Below are positions 9,539-17,211 of a stretch of DNA of 52,526 nt, piece by piece; within the stretch, counting starts at the first letter, position 1, and each line of letters starts with the position of its first letter. Location: NCBI GenBank assembly GCA_009838515.1, contig VXRL01000020.1:1-52526 (forward strand), read 5' to 3'. A program made the translations under genes and the position numbers. Source of the stretch: Terriglobia bacterium (GTDB lineage: Bacteria; Acidobacteriota; Terriglobia; Bryobacterales; UBA6623). A model generated the notes under the pieces. That model did no database searches. It saw only the letters and a list, made by a program, of their open reading frames with translations, and was not told where the DNA came from.

Positions 9539-9812
9539 GCGCTGGTGACCTGCCGAGCCCGCCCTATCTGGGCTCTTCTCCCCCGACCCAAACGGGCGAT
9601 GACCACGCCATTGCGCCATCGAGCTGCTTGGCCGGACATAGTAGTAGTCGCCATGCCCGGCGGCTCCCTGGTCGACGAATTGGAAGTCGCAGTCTAGCGG
9701 TTGGTCATCGCTGACCAGTTGCAAGCTCACCCGATCCGAATCAGTGTCCGCTCGCAGGTCCTTTTCCGACAGCCCGTCTTGAAGGTCGGAGAATTGAAAC
9801 TCGAGGGTCCGA
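9539..9812. repeat. Copy A of a dispersed repeat of about 270 bp (DUF3604 3' end)
   Basis: Nucleotide identity to 22831-23105 is high and extends past the stop codon into the downstream flank (gcgctgg then ctgccgag). The duplicated segment therefore included non-coding DNA. Differences are mostly single-base. Confidence 0.8.
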
Positions 9813-9900
9813 ACATCCCATCGAGTCACTCGCTTGTCGCTGTAGACACTGATTCGGGCTTTGTACCTGCTCGCTACGGATATTCCTGCGCGCACCGCGG
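9564..9900 (-). pseudogene. Decayed 3' end of a DUF3604 gene
   Basis: About 270 bases (9539-9810) are close to 22831-23103, which holds the 3' end and stop of the intact DUF3604 gene. The minus-strand translation reads TLEFQFSDLQDGLSEKDL and QPLDCDFQFVDQG, matching TLEFRFSDLRDGLLEEDL and QPLDCDFEFVDQG in the intact gene. Near 9634 one base is missing (tccggccaag against tccgcgccaag), so the last 24 codons are out of frame, although the old stop at 9564-9566 is still visible in the parental frame. Weaker similarity continues to about 9870; nothing earlier in the gene survives. The 5' boundary is approximate. Confidence 0.8.
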
Positions 9901-9986
9901 ACAAGCTTTCCGTGAACCATCCCCACTAGGATTCCCATCGGCGCACCGCCACCCACAAGCCCCCACGGCCAGAGTTGACCGGAGGT

Positions 9987-11732
9987 TCACTTCCCCGCAT
10001 CCACGTGGCTTGGAACATACTCGCGCTCGACATCCCGGTCACGTCGCAGAGCCCTCTCCTGATTCAACTTGGTGAACGTAGCCGCCTCGCGCTTGGCATC
10101 CTCCATTCTCCCAGTGGCCCGATAGGCCTGCGACAGATAGAGATGCAGCGGAGCCAGCTCGGGGCTCGTCTTGATGGCTCGTTCCATCGCGGAGATGGTC
10201 TCTTCGTATCTCCTCAGCTGGATCAGAGCCTTGCCGAGCCCCGCATGGGATTCGGCCGAGCCAGGATCCTGCGCGAGGGCCTGGCGGAAATGGACTAGGC
10301 TGCCCTCCGCATCACCGAGCCTCAGGACGACGTCCCCGAGCATTCGGTGTGCCTCTGCGAACCCGGAATCAATCGCCACCGCTTGCTCCAAGTGTCCCCT
10401 TGCCTCATCGAACCGGCCCATGTTCTCAAGCTGCCACGCAACCTGGTAGTGACTGTTGGACAGTTCCGGGAACTTGGCGAGTGCCGCCTGCGCTTCCTTC
10501 AATGCCTGCTCGAAATCATGGTTCTTGTGGTGCGCGTCCACGAGCAGGAATCGCAAGTCCGCATTCGCGGGATCAAGGCCGACAGCCTGCCTAAAGATCT
10601 TGACCGCCTCGTCGTAGTAGCGGCCTTGGAGGTATTGCAATCCAAGGAGAGCATGCAGCTTGACGCTGTCAGGGCGGATCGTGAGTGCCATGCGCAAGTG
10701 CGGGATAGCATCCTCGAGCTTCCCGGCCTGAGCCAAGAGATTGCCCAGCAACGCTCGTGCTTCGTAGAATTCCGGACGCAACTCCACCGCCTGCTCAAGG
10801 TTCGGGACTGCATCTGCGGGCCGTTCCAGCGAGACATGCGCAAGGGCCAGGTTGTAGTACGCCTCGGAGCGGCGGGGCCGGATTTCTATCACCTTCCTCA
10901 GGATCGGAAGGGCCTTGCTGTGGAGTCCGTTCCGCCCCAGAGCGATGGCGGCACTTAGCATGACATCCGGATCGCCAGACTGGGACAACTCTTTGGCCCT
11001 CGTTTCAGCCTCGATCAGTTTCTTGTTCTGCAACAGCATCCGCAGCTCGACCAGTCCCCTGATCTCGTCCTGTAGCTTGTTCTTCCATCTCTGGGCCAAT
11101 TCGAACTCGTGCTTGGCGTCCGCGCCACGTCCCTGACGCTGGTAGGCCTGTCCTAGCAAGTAATGGGTCTCTCCCTGTTCAGGCCATCTGCTAACGCTCT
11201 CTTCCAGCAGATCGACCGCATCTGAAAGCCGTCCAGTCCTCAGGTACCCGCTCGCCAGCCGGCTGCGGACATCTAGGATTGTGCCGATCGCTACGACGCG
11301 TTCGAAGTAACTAACCGCTTCTTCGGTGTTGCCCTCGGTAAGGCTGATCCGTCCCAAGTAGTAAAGCGAAAAGGCATCGGGAGGCTGGAATTCCAACTCC
11401 CTCATGAAGGCCCCTTTGGCCTGCTCCATGTTCTGGAGGTGCCACTGGGCGAGGCCAAGCTGGTAATAGGCGCCCGGAATGTTCGAGTGGATGCCGATCG
11501 CTTGTTCCAACTCCCTAACCACGAGGTCGTATTGCTCGCCGTCCAGATAGATCTGCGCTTGCTGGAGGTGCTGGTTGAGCCTCGTTCGGGGGTCTTGGGC
11601 CAGAACCGAAGGGAGAATGACTGCAAGCAGCCCGACAACTGCGGCCAAACTGGCGGTCGCGTGCCGGCTGAACTTACGAATAGGCCGCCTGGAGGGATGG
11701 CTCTGACTAAGGCACTCCCCGGTCGGCTTCAT
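9987..11732 (-). CDS. Exported TPR protein (about 12-14 repeats)
   Basis: 581 residues from ATG 11732, chosen because it leaves a normal signal sequence (ATASLAAVVGLLAVILP, then SVLAQ) and has GGTGAG just upstream; the frame remains open to 11939. After the signal peptide nearly the whole chain is tetratricopeptide repeats, for example YYQLGLAQWHLQNMEQAKGA, YYLGRISLTEGNTEEAVSYF, AYYNLALAHVSLERPADAV and AHRMLGDVVLRLGDAEGSL. The chain ends in a charged helix, DRDVEREYV. TPR arrays are protein-binding scaffolds; here the site would be periplasmic. It is divergent from another TPR gene at 11973 with a related C-terminus (RATGRMEDAKRE against RGLGRMEDARRE), so the two look like paralogues. The partner is unknown. 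Confidence 0.85.
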   Translation of the reverse strand: MKPTGECLSQSHPSRRPIRKFSRHATASLAAVVGLLAVILPSVLAQDPRTRLNQHLQQAQIYLDGEQYDLVVRELEQAIGIHSNIPGAYYQLGLAQWHLQNMEQAKGAFMRELEFQPPDAFSLYYLGRISLTEGNTEEAVSYFERVVAIGTILDVRSRLASGYLRTGRLSDAVDLLEESVSRWPEQGETHYLLGQAYQRQGRGADAKHEFELAQRWKNKLQDEIRGLVELRMLLQNKKLIEAETRAKELSQSGDPDVMLSAAIALGRNGLHSKALPILRKVIEIRPRRSEAYYNLALAHVSLERPADAVPNLEQAVELRPEFYEARALLGNLLAQAGKLEDAIPHLRMALTIRPDSVKLHALLGLQYLQGRYYDEAVKIFRQAVGLDPANADLRFLLVDAHHKNHDFEQALKEAQAALAKFPELSNSHYQVAWQLENMGRFDEARGHLEQAVAIDSGFAEAHRMLGDVVLRLGDAEGSLVHFRQALAQDPGSAESHAGLGKALIQLRRYEETISAMERAIKTSPELAPLHLYLSQAYRATGRMEDAKREAATFTKLNQERALRRDRDVEREYVPSHVDAGK

Positions 11733-11972
11733 CGCGCTCACCCAGCGTCCCCGGCCCACGGCATCCCGCCTCTTCCCAACACGCCGGCCGAACGCCGACA
11801 CTCGCGTAGACATTGCGTATCCCGGAGCCCTCGCAGCGGCGATCTTGGTGACAAGCGAACGCGAGGTAAGTGTATCGCAGCTTCCCCAAGGCTGGATCGT
11901 CCGACCCCGTGAAGCTTGGGGATGTGCGCACCTGACCACTCCTCAGTAACATAAGCCATAGCCGGGCTAGGT

Positions 11973-13517
11973 ATGCAAGGCGGACGAAACACCTCGCGGT
12001 TCGCGGGCTGGGCCCCTCCTAGACGATTGCTATGGGCCAGTCTCATCTTGCTTGGACTCGGCACGGCCGTCTCAGGTCAGCAGTCGCCCGAAGAACGAGT
12101 TGCGGCCCACCTGCAGGAGGCGAAGCGGGCAGAGTCTGCTCAGGACTATTTGGCTGCGGCCGTACAGTACAAGGCGATCCTCGAACTACGGCCCGAGTGG
12201 GCGCTCATCCACCAGAGCCTCGGTGTCACCTTCCATCTCGCCAAGCAATACTCGCAAGCGATTCAGCACCTGAAGCGAGCTGTGCAACTAGACAACCAGC
12301 TCTGGGGAGCGTACCTGTTCCTAGGGATGGACTACCACCAGACGCACCAGTTCGAGGCCGCGGTGGCAGCGCTCGAGAAGAGCCTTGCGCTGAACCCGGA
12401 CATGGCGGAGACCAGACGCTGGCTCGGCCTGAGCCACTCTGCTCTGCGAAGCTACGAGGCTGCGATCTCCCACCTGCTGCGAATCACGACTGAGCGTGCC
12501 GAGGATGCTGAGGCGCTGTTCCACCTGGCACGAGCGTACGACAGCCGCGCGGCACAACTCTTTCAGTCGATTGGAGATAAAGATCCGGAGTCTCCGTTCG
12601 TGTATATGCTGCAGGCGGAGCGATTCGTATCGGAAGGCGACCTTTCGAGGGCAAGGGCGGAATACCGAAGGGCGCTCGACGTCCGGCCCGATCTGACGGG
12701 AATACTCACTGGACTCGACCTAACCCAAGCCAGCCCCAGCCCGCCAGAAACCAAGCCGACGAACGCGTTGGCCGGGATTCGGTCCAGCTTCGCCTCGGGC
12801 CGCTTCGAAGAAGCATCGAGTGCGGCGAAAGGAGTCCTAGCCGCGCAGCCGGAGAATGCTGAAGCGACGTATTGGCTCGGTCGGGCCTACCAAGGCCTTG
12901 CTGCTGGAACACTCGATCGCTTGACGGAAGTGGCGCCGGAGTCCTACAGAGTCGACCAGCTAGCCGGCGAGATCCACGAGGAGCGAACCGAGTATCGGAA
13001 GGCTGTCGAAGCCTATCGGAAGGCGCTCCAAAAGGCGCCAGAAGTCCCAGGGCTGCGTTATTTGGTCGGCACGGCCTATTGGAAAATGGGCAGTTTCTCT
13101 GATGCGCAGGAGTGGCTCGAGGCGGAACTCGAGCGCAACCCGCACCACGCCCGCGCCCGGTACCGGCTCGGCAACCTGCTCCTTGAACGAGGCCGACCCG
13201 CCGCTGCGATTCCACACTTACGTCAAGCGCTTGCAGCCACGCCGAACCTTGCCGAGGCCCGCTTCGACTTGGGACGCGCCTACCTCGAGGACCGGCAGCA
13301 TGCTGCCGCCGCAGCGCAACTCGAAGAGTACACGCGAATCAGTCCAGCCAACGACCGCGCGCACTACCTCTTGGGCAGTGCCTACCGCGGCCTCGGTCGC
13401 ATGGAAGATGCGCGCAGAGAGTTCCAAGCCTATCAGGAACTCAGCCAGCAACGACTCCGCAAGGTGCAGCAGGACGTCAAGAGTGTCGCGGAAGACGTCA
13501 ATCAGGCGGAGCCATAG
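11973..13517 (+). CDS. Exported TPR protein
   Basis: 514 residues with an N-terminal signal peptide (RRLLWASLILLGLGTAVSGQ). TPR units cover about residues 40-230 and 280-495, including GVTFHLAKQYSQAIQHLKRA, YRLGNLLLERGRPAAAIPHL and LGSAYRGLGRMEDARREF. The middle (about 230-275) is a Pro/Ser linker, ASPSPPETKPT. No strong ribosome-binding site precedes the ATG, so the start is less sure than the frame. It converges on the CRTAC1 gene at 13539 with 21 bases between stops. It is divergent from the paralogous TPR gene, with about 240 bases between their starts. Likely a periplasmic scaffold; no enzyme domain is visible. Confidence 0.84.
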   Translation: MQGGRNTSRFAGWAPPRRLLWASLILLGLGTAVSGQQSPEERVAAHLQEAKRAESAQDYLAAAVQYKAILELRPEWALIHQSLGVTFHLAKQYSQAIQHLKRAVQLDNQLWGAYLFLGMDYHQTHQFEAAVAALEKSLALNPDMAETRRWLGLSHSALRSYEAAISHLLRITTERAEDAEALFHLARAYDSRAAQLFQSIGDKDPESPFVYMLQAERFVSEGDLSRARAEYRRALDVRPDLTGILTGLDLTQASPSPPETKPTNALAGIRSSFASGRFEEASSAAKGVLAAQPENAEATYWLGRAYQGLAAGTLDRLTEVAPESYRVDQLAGEIHEERTEYRKAVEAYRKALQKAPEVPGLRYLVGTAYWKMGSFSDAQEWLEAELERNPHHARARYRLGNLLLERGRPAAAIPHLRQALAATPNLAEARFDLGRAYLEDRQHAAAAAQLEEYTRISPANDRAHYLLGSAYRGLGRMEDARREFQAYQELSQQRLRKVQQDVKSVAEDVNQAEP

Positions 13518-13538
13518 CTTGGCCGGCGAGTCGTAGTC

Positions 13539-15302
13539 CTATGGCGCCGGTTCCTCAATCCTCAGGACTTGATTGACTCGTACGTCTTTCAGCACCTGCT
13601 CGGAGCCGGTCGGCCACCGAATCGTGACGACATCGACCGATTCGCGTTCGCCCATTCCAAAGTGCAGGCGTCGGTCGTTGTGCGACTGGTAGCTCCCGCC
13701 ACTCCTGACTTCCCGAGTCTGTCGTAGGTCGCCGGCCGCGACGGTGGCCCGGGCCCCGATAGCCGACCGGTTCGACCTTGTCCCGCTTAGATCGAGCAGC
13801 AGCCAGTTCCCGGTTGCCGCGCTTCCCCGCAACAGAGTCGGTGGTTCGTCGAGGTTCGCGATCAGCAGGTCGATCCGGCCGTCATTGTCAATGTCACCGG
13901 CAGCCAGTCCTCGGCTGGAATGCGGATCCTCGGAACGGTCAGCCAATTCGACCGCTTGGAATGTGCCGTCACCGCGGTTTCGGAAGGCCGAGTTCGGCTG
14001 GCGGTACCGGATGCCAATGTCGTGGCGGTCCACTTCGGGGTAGACGTGGCCATTAGCAATCACAATGTCTAGGAATCCGTCAAGGTCGAAGTCGACGAAT
14101 TGCACACCCCAGCTCAGCTTTGCCCAAGTCGGCTCTCCCAAGCCCGCCCTGGCCGAGACATCCCGAAATGCCTCATCGCCGACATTGCGGTAGACGGTGT
14201 TGTAGTCGTCGGAGAAGTTCGTGACGATCAGATCCGTGCGACCGTCGTTGTCGAAGTCGCCGAAGTCGATTCCCATGCCGGCCTGTTCCTTGCCGTCCGC
14301 GCTCAAAGCGATGCCCGCCAGCAAAGCGACTTCAGTGAACGTCCCGTCGCCGTTGTTCTCGAACAGATAGTTGGCCATCGAATCGTTGGCGACATAGATG
14401 TCCTGGTCGCCATCGTGGTCGTAGTCAGTCCAGACGACACCAAGTCCGTAGGAGTTAGGCACGGCCCCGACGCCGGAGGCGGAGGTGGCATCTCGGAAAC
14501 GTCCGTCGCCTAGGTTTTCGTAGAGCCTGTCCGCGGTCGGGATCATGCCCCGGGGCCCGCATTGCACCCGGATGCCTCGATAGCGGCACAGCTGGCTGTC
14601 CTCGGGGAGGTCCTCCGGGTCGAATTCAAGATAGTTGGTGACGTAGAGGTCGACGTCACCGTCTCTATCGTAGTCACCGAACGAAGCAGACGAACTCCAC
14701 TCGTCGCCTTCCAAGTCCGCGCCTGCGGCACTCTTGAACGTGCCGTCCCCGCGGTTCAGGTACAAACGGTTCGGCCCATAGTTGGTGACGTAGATGTCGT
14801 CGTACCCGTTGTTGTCGACATCCGCGACCGCGACTCCCATGCCCCAACTCGAATCACCGAGTCCGGAATCTTCCGTGACGTCGTCGAAGGTGCCGTCCCC
14901 GTTGTTGCGGTACAAGCGATCGATGGCACACGGCGCTCCTGCTGCGAGCGCGTCGAGCGTACCGCCATTGACGAGATAGATGTCAATCCAGCCATCGTCG
15001 TCGAAGTCGACGAACGCGACTCCCCCAGCCATCGATTCGAGGATGTATGGCTTGTCCGCGGCCCCGGAGACAAGCTTGCGGCTCAGGCCGCTTTCCGCCG
15101 AAGCATCCCGAAACTGAGCGTCTGCGGCCAAGGAGGAAAGTGCCGCCAGGACAGCGATCGGCAGGAATCGGCCCACGAACGTCCTCGTTGCCACGTTTCG
15201 CGAGGGGTTCGCGCGCGCATCCGTCGGCTGATCCCGCGGCACTTTGAACGATCGCGCGATCGGCGTGCTCGTCCAGAGCGTCGGGGCCGGCCGGCAACTC
15301 AT
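13539..15302 (-). CDS. CRTAC1-type FG-GAP/ASPIC-UnbV protein 1
   Basis: 587 residues. The ATG at 15302 overlaps the stop of the preceding CRTAC1 gene in an ATGA, which decides the start over an upstream in-frame option. A long basic leader precedes a hydrophobic segment (FLPIAVLAALSSLAADAQ) that should act as the signal peptide. A beta-propeller of FG-GAP/VCBS repeats follows, each with a Ca-binding type loop (FDDDGWIDIY, VDNNGYDDIY, YDRDGDVDLY, YDHDGDQDIY, FDNDGRTDLI). The final 110 residues are the ASPIC/UnbV module (NRSAIGARAT, GSYQSHNDRRLHFG, IRWPTGSEQ). A mid-propeller insert CRYRGIRVQCGPRG has a cysteine pair. Secreted or surface-associated; family function is not established in bacteria. 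Third gene of an Oar-CRTAC1-CRTAC1 operon. Confidence 0.88.
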   Translation of the reverse strand: MSCRPAPTLWTSTPIARSFKVPRDQPTDARANPSRNVATRTFVGRFLPIAVLAALSSLAADAQFRDASAESGLSRKLVSGAADKPYILESMAGGVAFVDFDDDGWIDIYLVNGGTLDALAAGAPCAIDRLYRNNGDGTFDDVTEDSGLGDSSWGMGVAVADVDNNGYDDIYVTNYGPNRLYLNRGDGTFKSAAGADLEGDEWSSSASFGDYDRDGDVDLYVTNYLEFDPEDLPEDSQLCRYRGIRVQCGPRGMIPTADRLYENLGDGRFRDATSASGVGAVPNSYGLGVVWTDYDHDGDQDIYVANDSMANYLFENNGDGTFTEVALLAGIALSADGKEQAGMGIDFGDFDNDGRTDLIVTNFSDDYNTVYRNVGDEAFRDVSARAGLGEPTWAKLSWGVQFVDFDLDGFLDIVIANGHVYPEVDRHDIGIRYRQPNSAFRNRGDGTFQAVELADRSEDPHSSRGLAAGDIDNDGRIDLLIANLDEPPTLLRGSAATGNWLLLDLSGTRSNRSAIGARATVAAGDLRQTREVRSGGSYQSHNDRRLHFGMGERESVDVVTIRWPTGSEQVLKDVRVNQVLRIEEPAP

Positions 15303-17119
15303 TCGGGCCCGGGCTCCTCGACCAGCAGTATCTGGTTCAACGCGACATCTTCGATCGTCCGTGTCCGGCCCGACGGCCACCGCACCGTAAGTTGCTCGAT
15401 TCTCTCGCCGGCCCGGAATCCGAAATGCTGGCGCAGGTCGTTCGCCGAGAGGTAGCTCGCAGACGAGCGGACCTCACGCAGTTGCGTCCCGCTTCCAGAG
15501 GTTGCCTGTACCCTTGCCCCGATCGCCGAGCGGTCGCTGGCAGTTCCGCGCACATCAACCAGCAGCCAGGGGTTCTGGTTGCCGCCATCATTGCGCAAAA
15601 GGGTGGGTGGGCCGTCCAGATTGTTTATGATCGCGTCCAAGTCTCCGTCGTTGTCATAGTCCCCGAGGGCGAGTCCGCGGCTTTTGTATCGCTCGGTGAG
15701 ACCTAAGTCTTCGCCCCGTTCCGAGAACTGGCGGTTGCCTTCGTTCATGAACACCAGCCAGCGCTGTTCGTACTTCAGGCCCATTTCGAACCGGTCCGCC
15801 TCAGGGTAGAGATGCCCGTTGACCACGAAGAGGTCTTCCCTGGAATCGTTGTTGAGATCGCCGAACGCCGCTCCCCAGCCCACGAACAAGTGCGTGCTCC
15901 TGCCGTGCCCCGACGCATACGTCAGGTTGGAGAAGCTGCCGTCCCCGTTATTGACGAGCAGCGAATTGCTCTCGTAGGACGAGTTCGTGTAGTAGAGGTC
16001 TAACCAGCCGTCTTGGTCGATGTCCGCGGCATCCACACCCATCGAGCCCTCTTCAACGCCGTCTTGCGAGAAGGCCGTTCCTGTCAGCACGGCCAGTTCC
16101 TCGAAGGTGCCGTCGCCGTTGTTCTGGTAGAAGAGATTCGCGGTCAGGTCGTTTGCCACAAAGATGTCCGGCCACGAGTCGTTGTTGTAATCTGCCACCA
16201 GCACGCCGAGCCCGTACAGCATGTCATCATCGATCGAGCGCTGGGCGGCGATTTCCTCAAAGTGCCCGCGGCCGTCATTGAGGTAGAGCGAATCACGCAG
16301 GCCCGTCAGGCCCCGCGGGCCGCAGAAGACGTCGAAGCCGCGATAGTTGCAGTTCGCGTCCCGCTTGGGCAGCCGGCTCAGCGGGTACGCCAGGTAGTTG
16401 CTGACATACAGATCGAGATCCCCGTCTCGATCGAGGTCGGCGAAGGACGCGCCCAGGCTCCATCGCGACACCCCGATTCCCGCGCTGCGGGCGACCTCCT
16501 CGAAGGTGCCGTCGCCGAGGTTCCGGTAGAGCGCGTTGCTTCCGTATCCGGTCAGGAAGAAATCGGTCTTTGCGTCGCCGTCAAAGTCCCCGAGCGCAAC
16601 GCCCTGTCCCCAGCCTCTAGCCGTGAGCCCGGCCTCGCCGGTGACGTCTTCGAATGTTCCCTGACCGCTCCCGCGGTACAGGGCGCACATCAGGTCGCCG
16701 CCCCGCTCGAACTGCTCGATCGTCGAACCGCGCACGAGCAAGATGTCAAGGTATCCGTCTGCGTTGTAGTCGACAAACGCGGCACCGCCGCCCATCACCT
16801 CGATGATGTGCTCCTTGGTGACACTCCCCTGGAGGCCGTCAAACGCTTCGAGGCCTGAGTTAGAAGTGACGTCGACGAAACCGAGATCCAGCGGCTGGGC
16901 GGCGATAAGAGCCGCTCCGAACCCGGTCGTCGCGACGAACCCTTGGAGACGCTTGAAGTGCGATTGCCACAGCCTTCGCCGGCGTCCCGCAGACGAATCG
17001 CCGTAGCAAGCGTCGGGCGGATTTAAGCTCAGCCCAGCCTGCGGGGCAAGCTCTGCCGCACCGCCGATCGCAGGCTGCGGCGTTAGGCTAGAGCGACGGG
17101 CCCCGAGCGGATGTCCCAT
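15299..17119 (-). CDS. CRTAC1-type FG-GAP/ASPIC-UnbV protein 2
   Basis: 606 residues from ATG 17119, which lies 92 bases after the stop of the receptor gene; the open frame upstream of this is antisense-like noise inside the receptor gene. A 60-residue leader precedes the hydrophobic stretch GFVATTGFGAALIAAQ. The propeller has repeated Ca-type loops (YNADGYLDIL, FDGDAKTDFF, LDRDGDLDLY, YNNDSWPDIF, IDQDGWLDLY, YDNDGDLDAI). The cysteine insert is CNYRGFDVFCGPRG. The C-terminal ASPIC/UnbV part has DRSAIGARVQ, SYLSANDLRQHFGF and VRWPSGRTR. It is a paralogue of the next gene downstream, to which it is coupled by ATGA. A tandem pair of such proteins behind a TonB receptor suggests they are surface partners of that receptor, which is inference. 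Confidence 0.87.
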   Translation of the reverse strand: MGHPLGARRSSLTPQPAIGGAAELAPQAGLSLNPPDACYGDSSAGRRRRLWQSHFKRLQGFVATTGFGAALIAAQPLDLGFVDVTSNSGLEAFDGLQGSVTKEHIIEVMGGGAAFVDYNADGYLDILLVRGSTIEQFERGGDLMCALYRGSGQGTFEDVTGEAGLTARGWGQGVALGDFDGDAKTDFFLTGYGSNALYRNLGDGTFEEVARSAGIGVSRWSLGASFADLDRDGDLDLYVSNYLAYPLSRLPKRDANCNYRGFDVFCGPRGLTGLRDSLYLNDGRGHFEEIAAQRSIDDDMLYGLGVLVADYNNDSWPDIFVANDLTANLFYQNNGDGTFEELAVLTGTAFSQDGVEEGSMGVDAADIDQDGWLDLYYTNSSYESNSLLVNNGDGSFSNLTYASGHGRSTHLFVGWGAAFGDLNNDSREDLFVVNGHLYPEADRFEMGLKYEQRWLVFMNEGNRQFSERGEDLGLTERYKSRGLALGDYDNDGDLDAIINNLDGPPTLLRNDGGNQNPWLLVDVRGTASDRSAIGARVQATSGSGTQLREVRSSASYLSANDLRQHFGFRAGERIEQLTVRWPSGRTRTIEDVALNQILLVEEPGPE

Positions 17120-17211
17120 CGAACCGCGTCGCTCCAGCTTGCTCGAATCACTCGGCGGGGTGTGCGCTTCGTCGCTAGCGCAGGCCCGGCGCGGAAACGC
17201 AACGCTCTCGC

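Noticed and set aside
9500..9904. N-terminal extension of the first DUF3604 protein
   Set aside because: It encodes the tail of another DUF3604 protein, then a frame-shifted stretch; a Tat signal begins after 9499.
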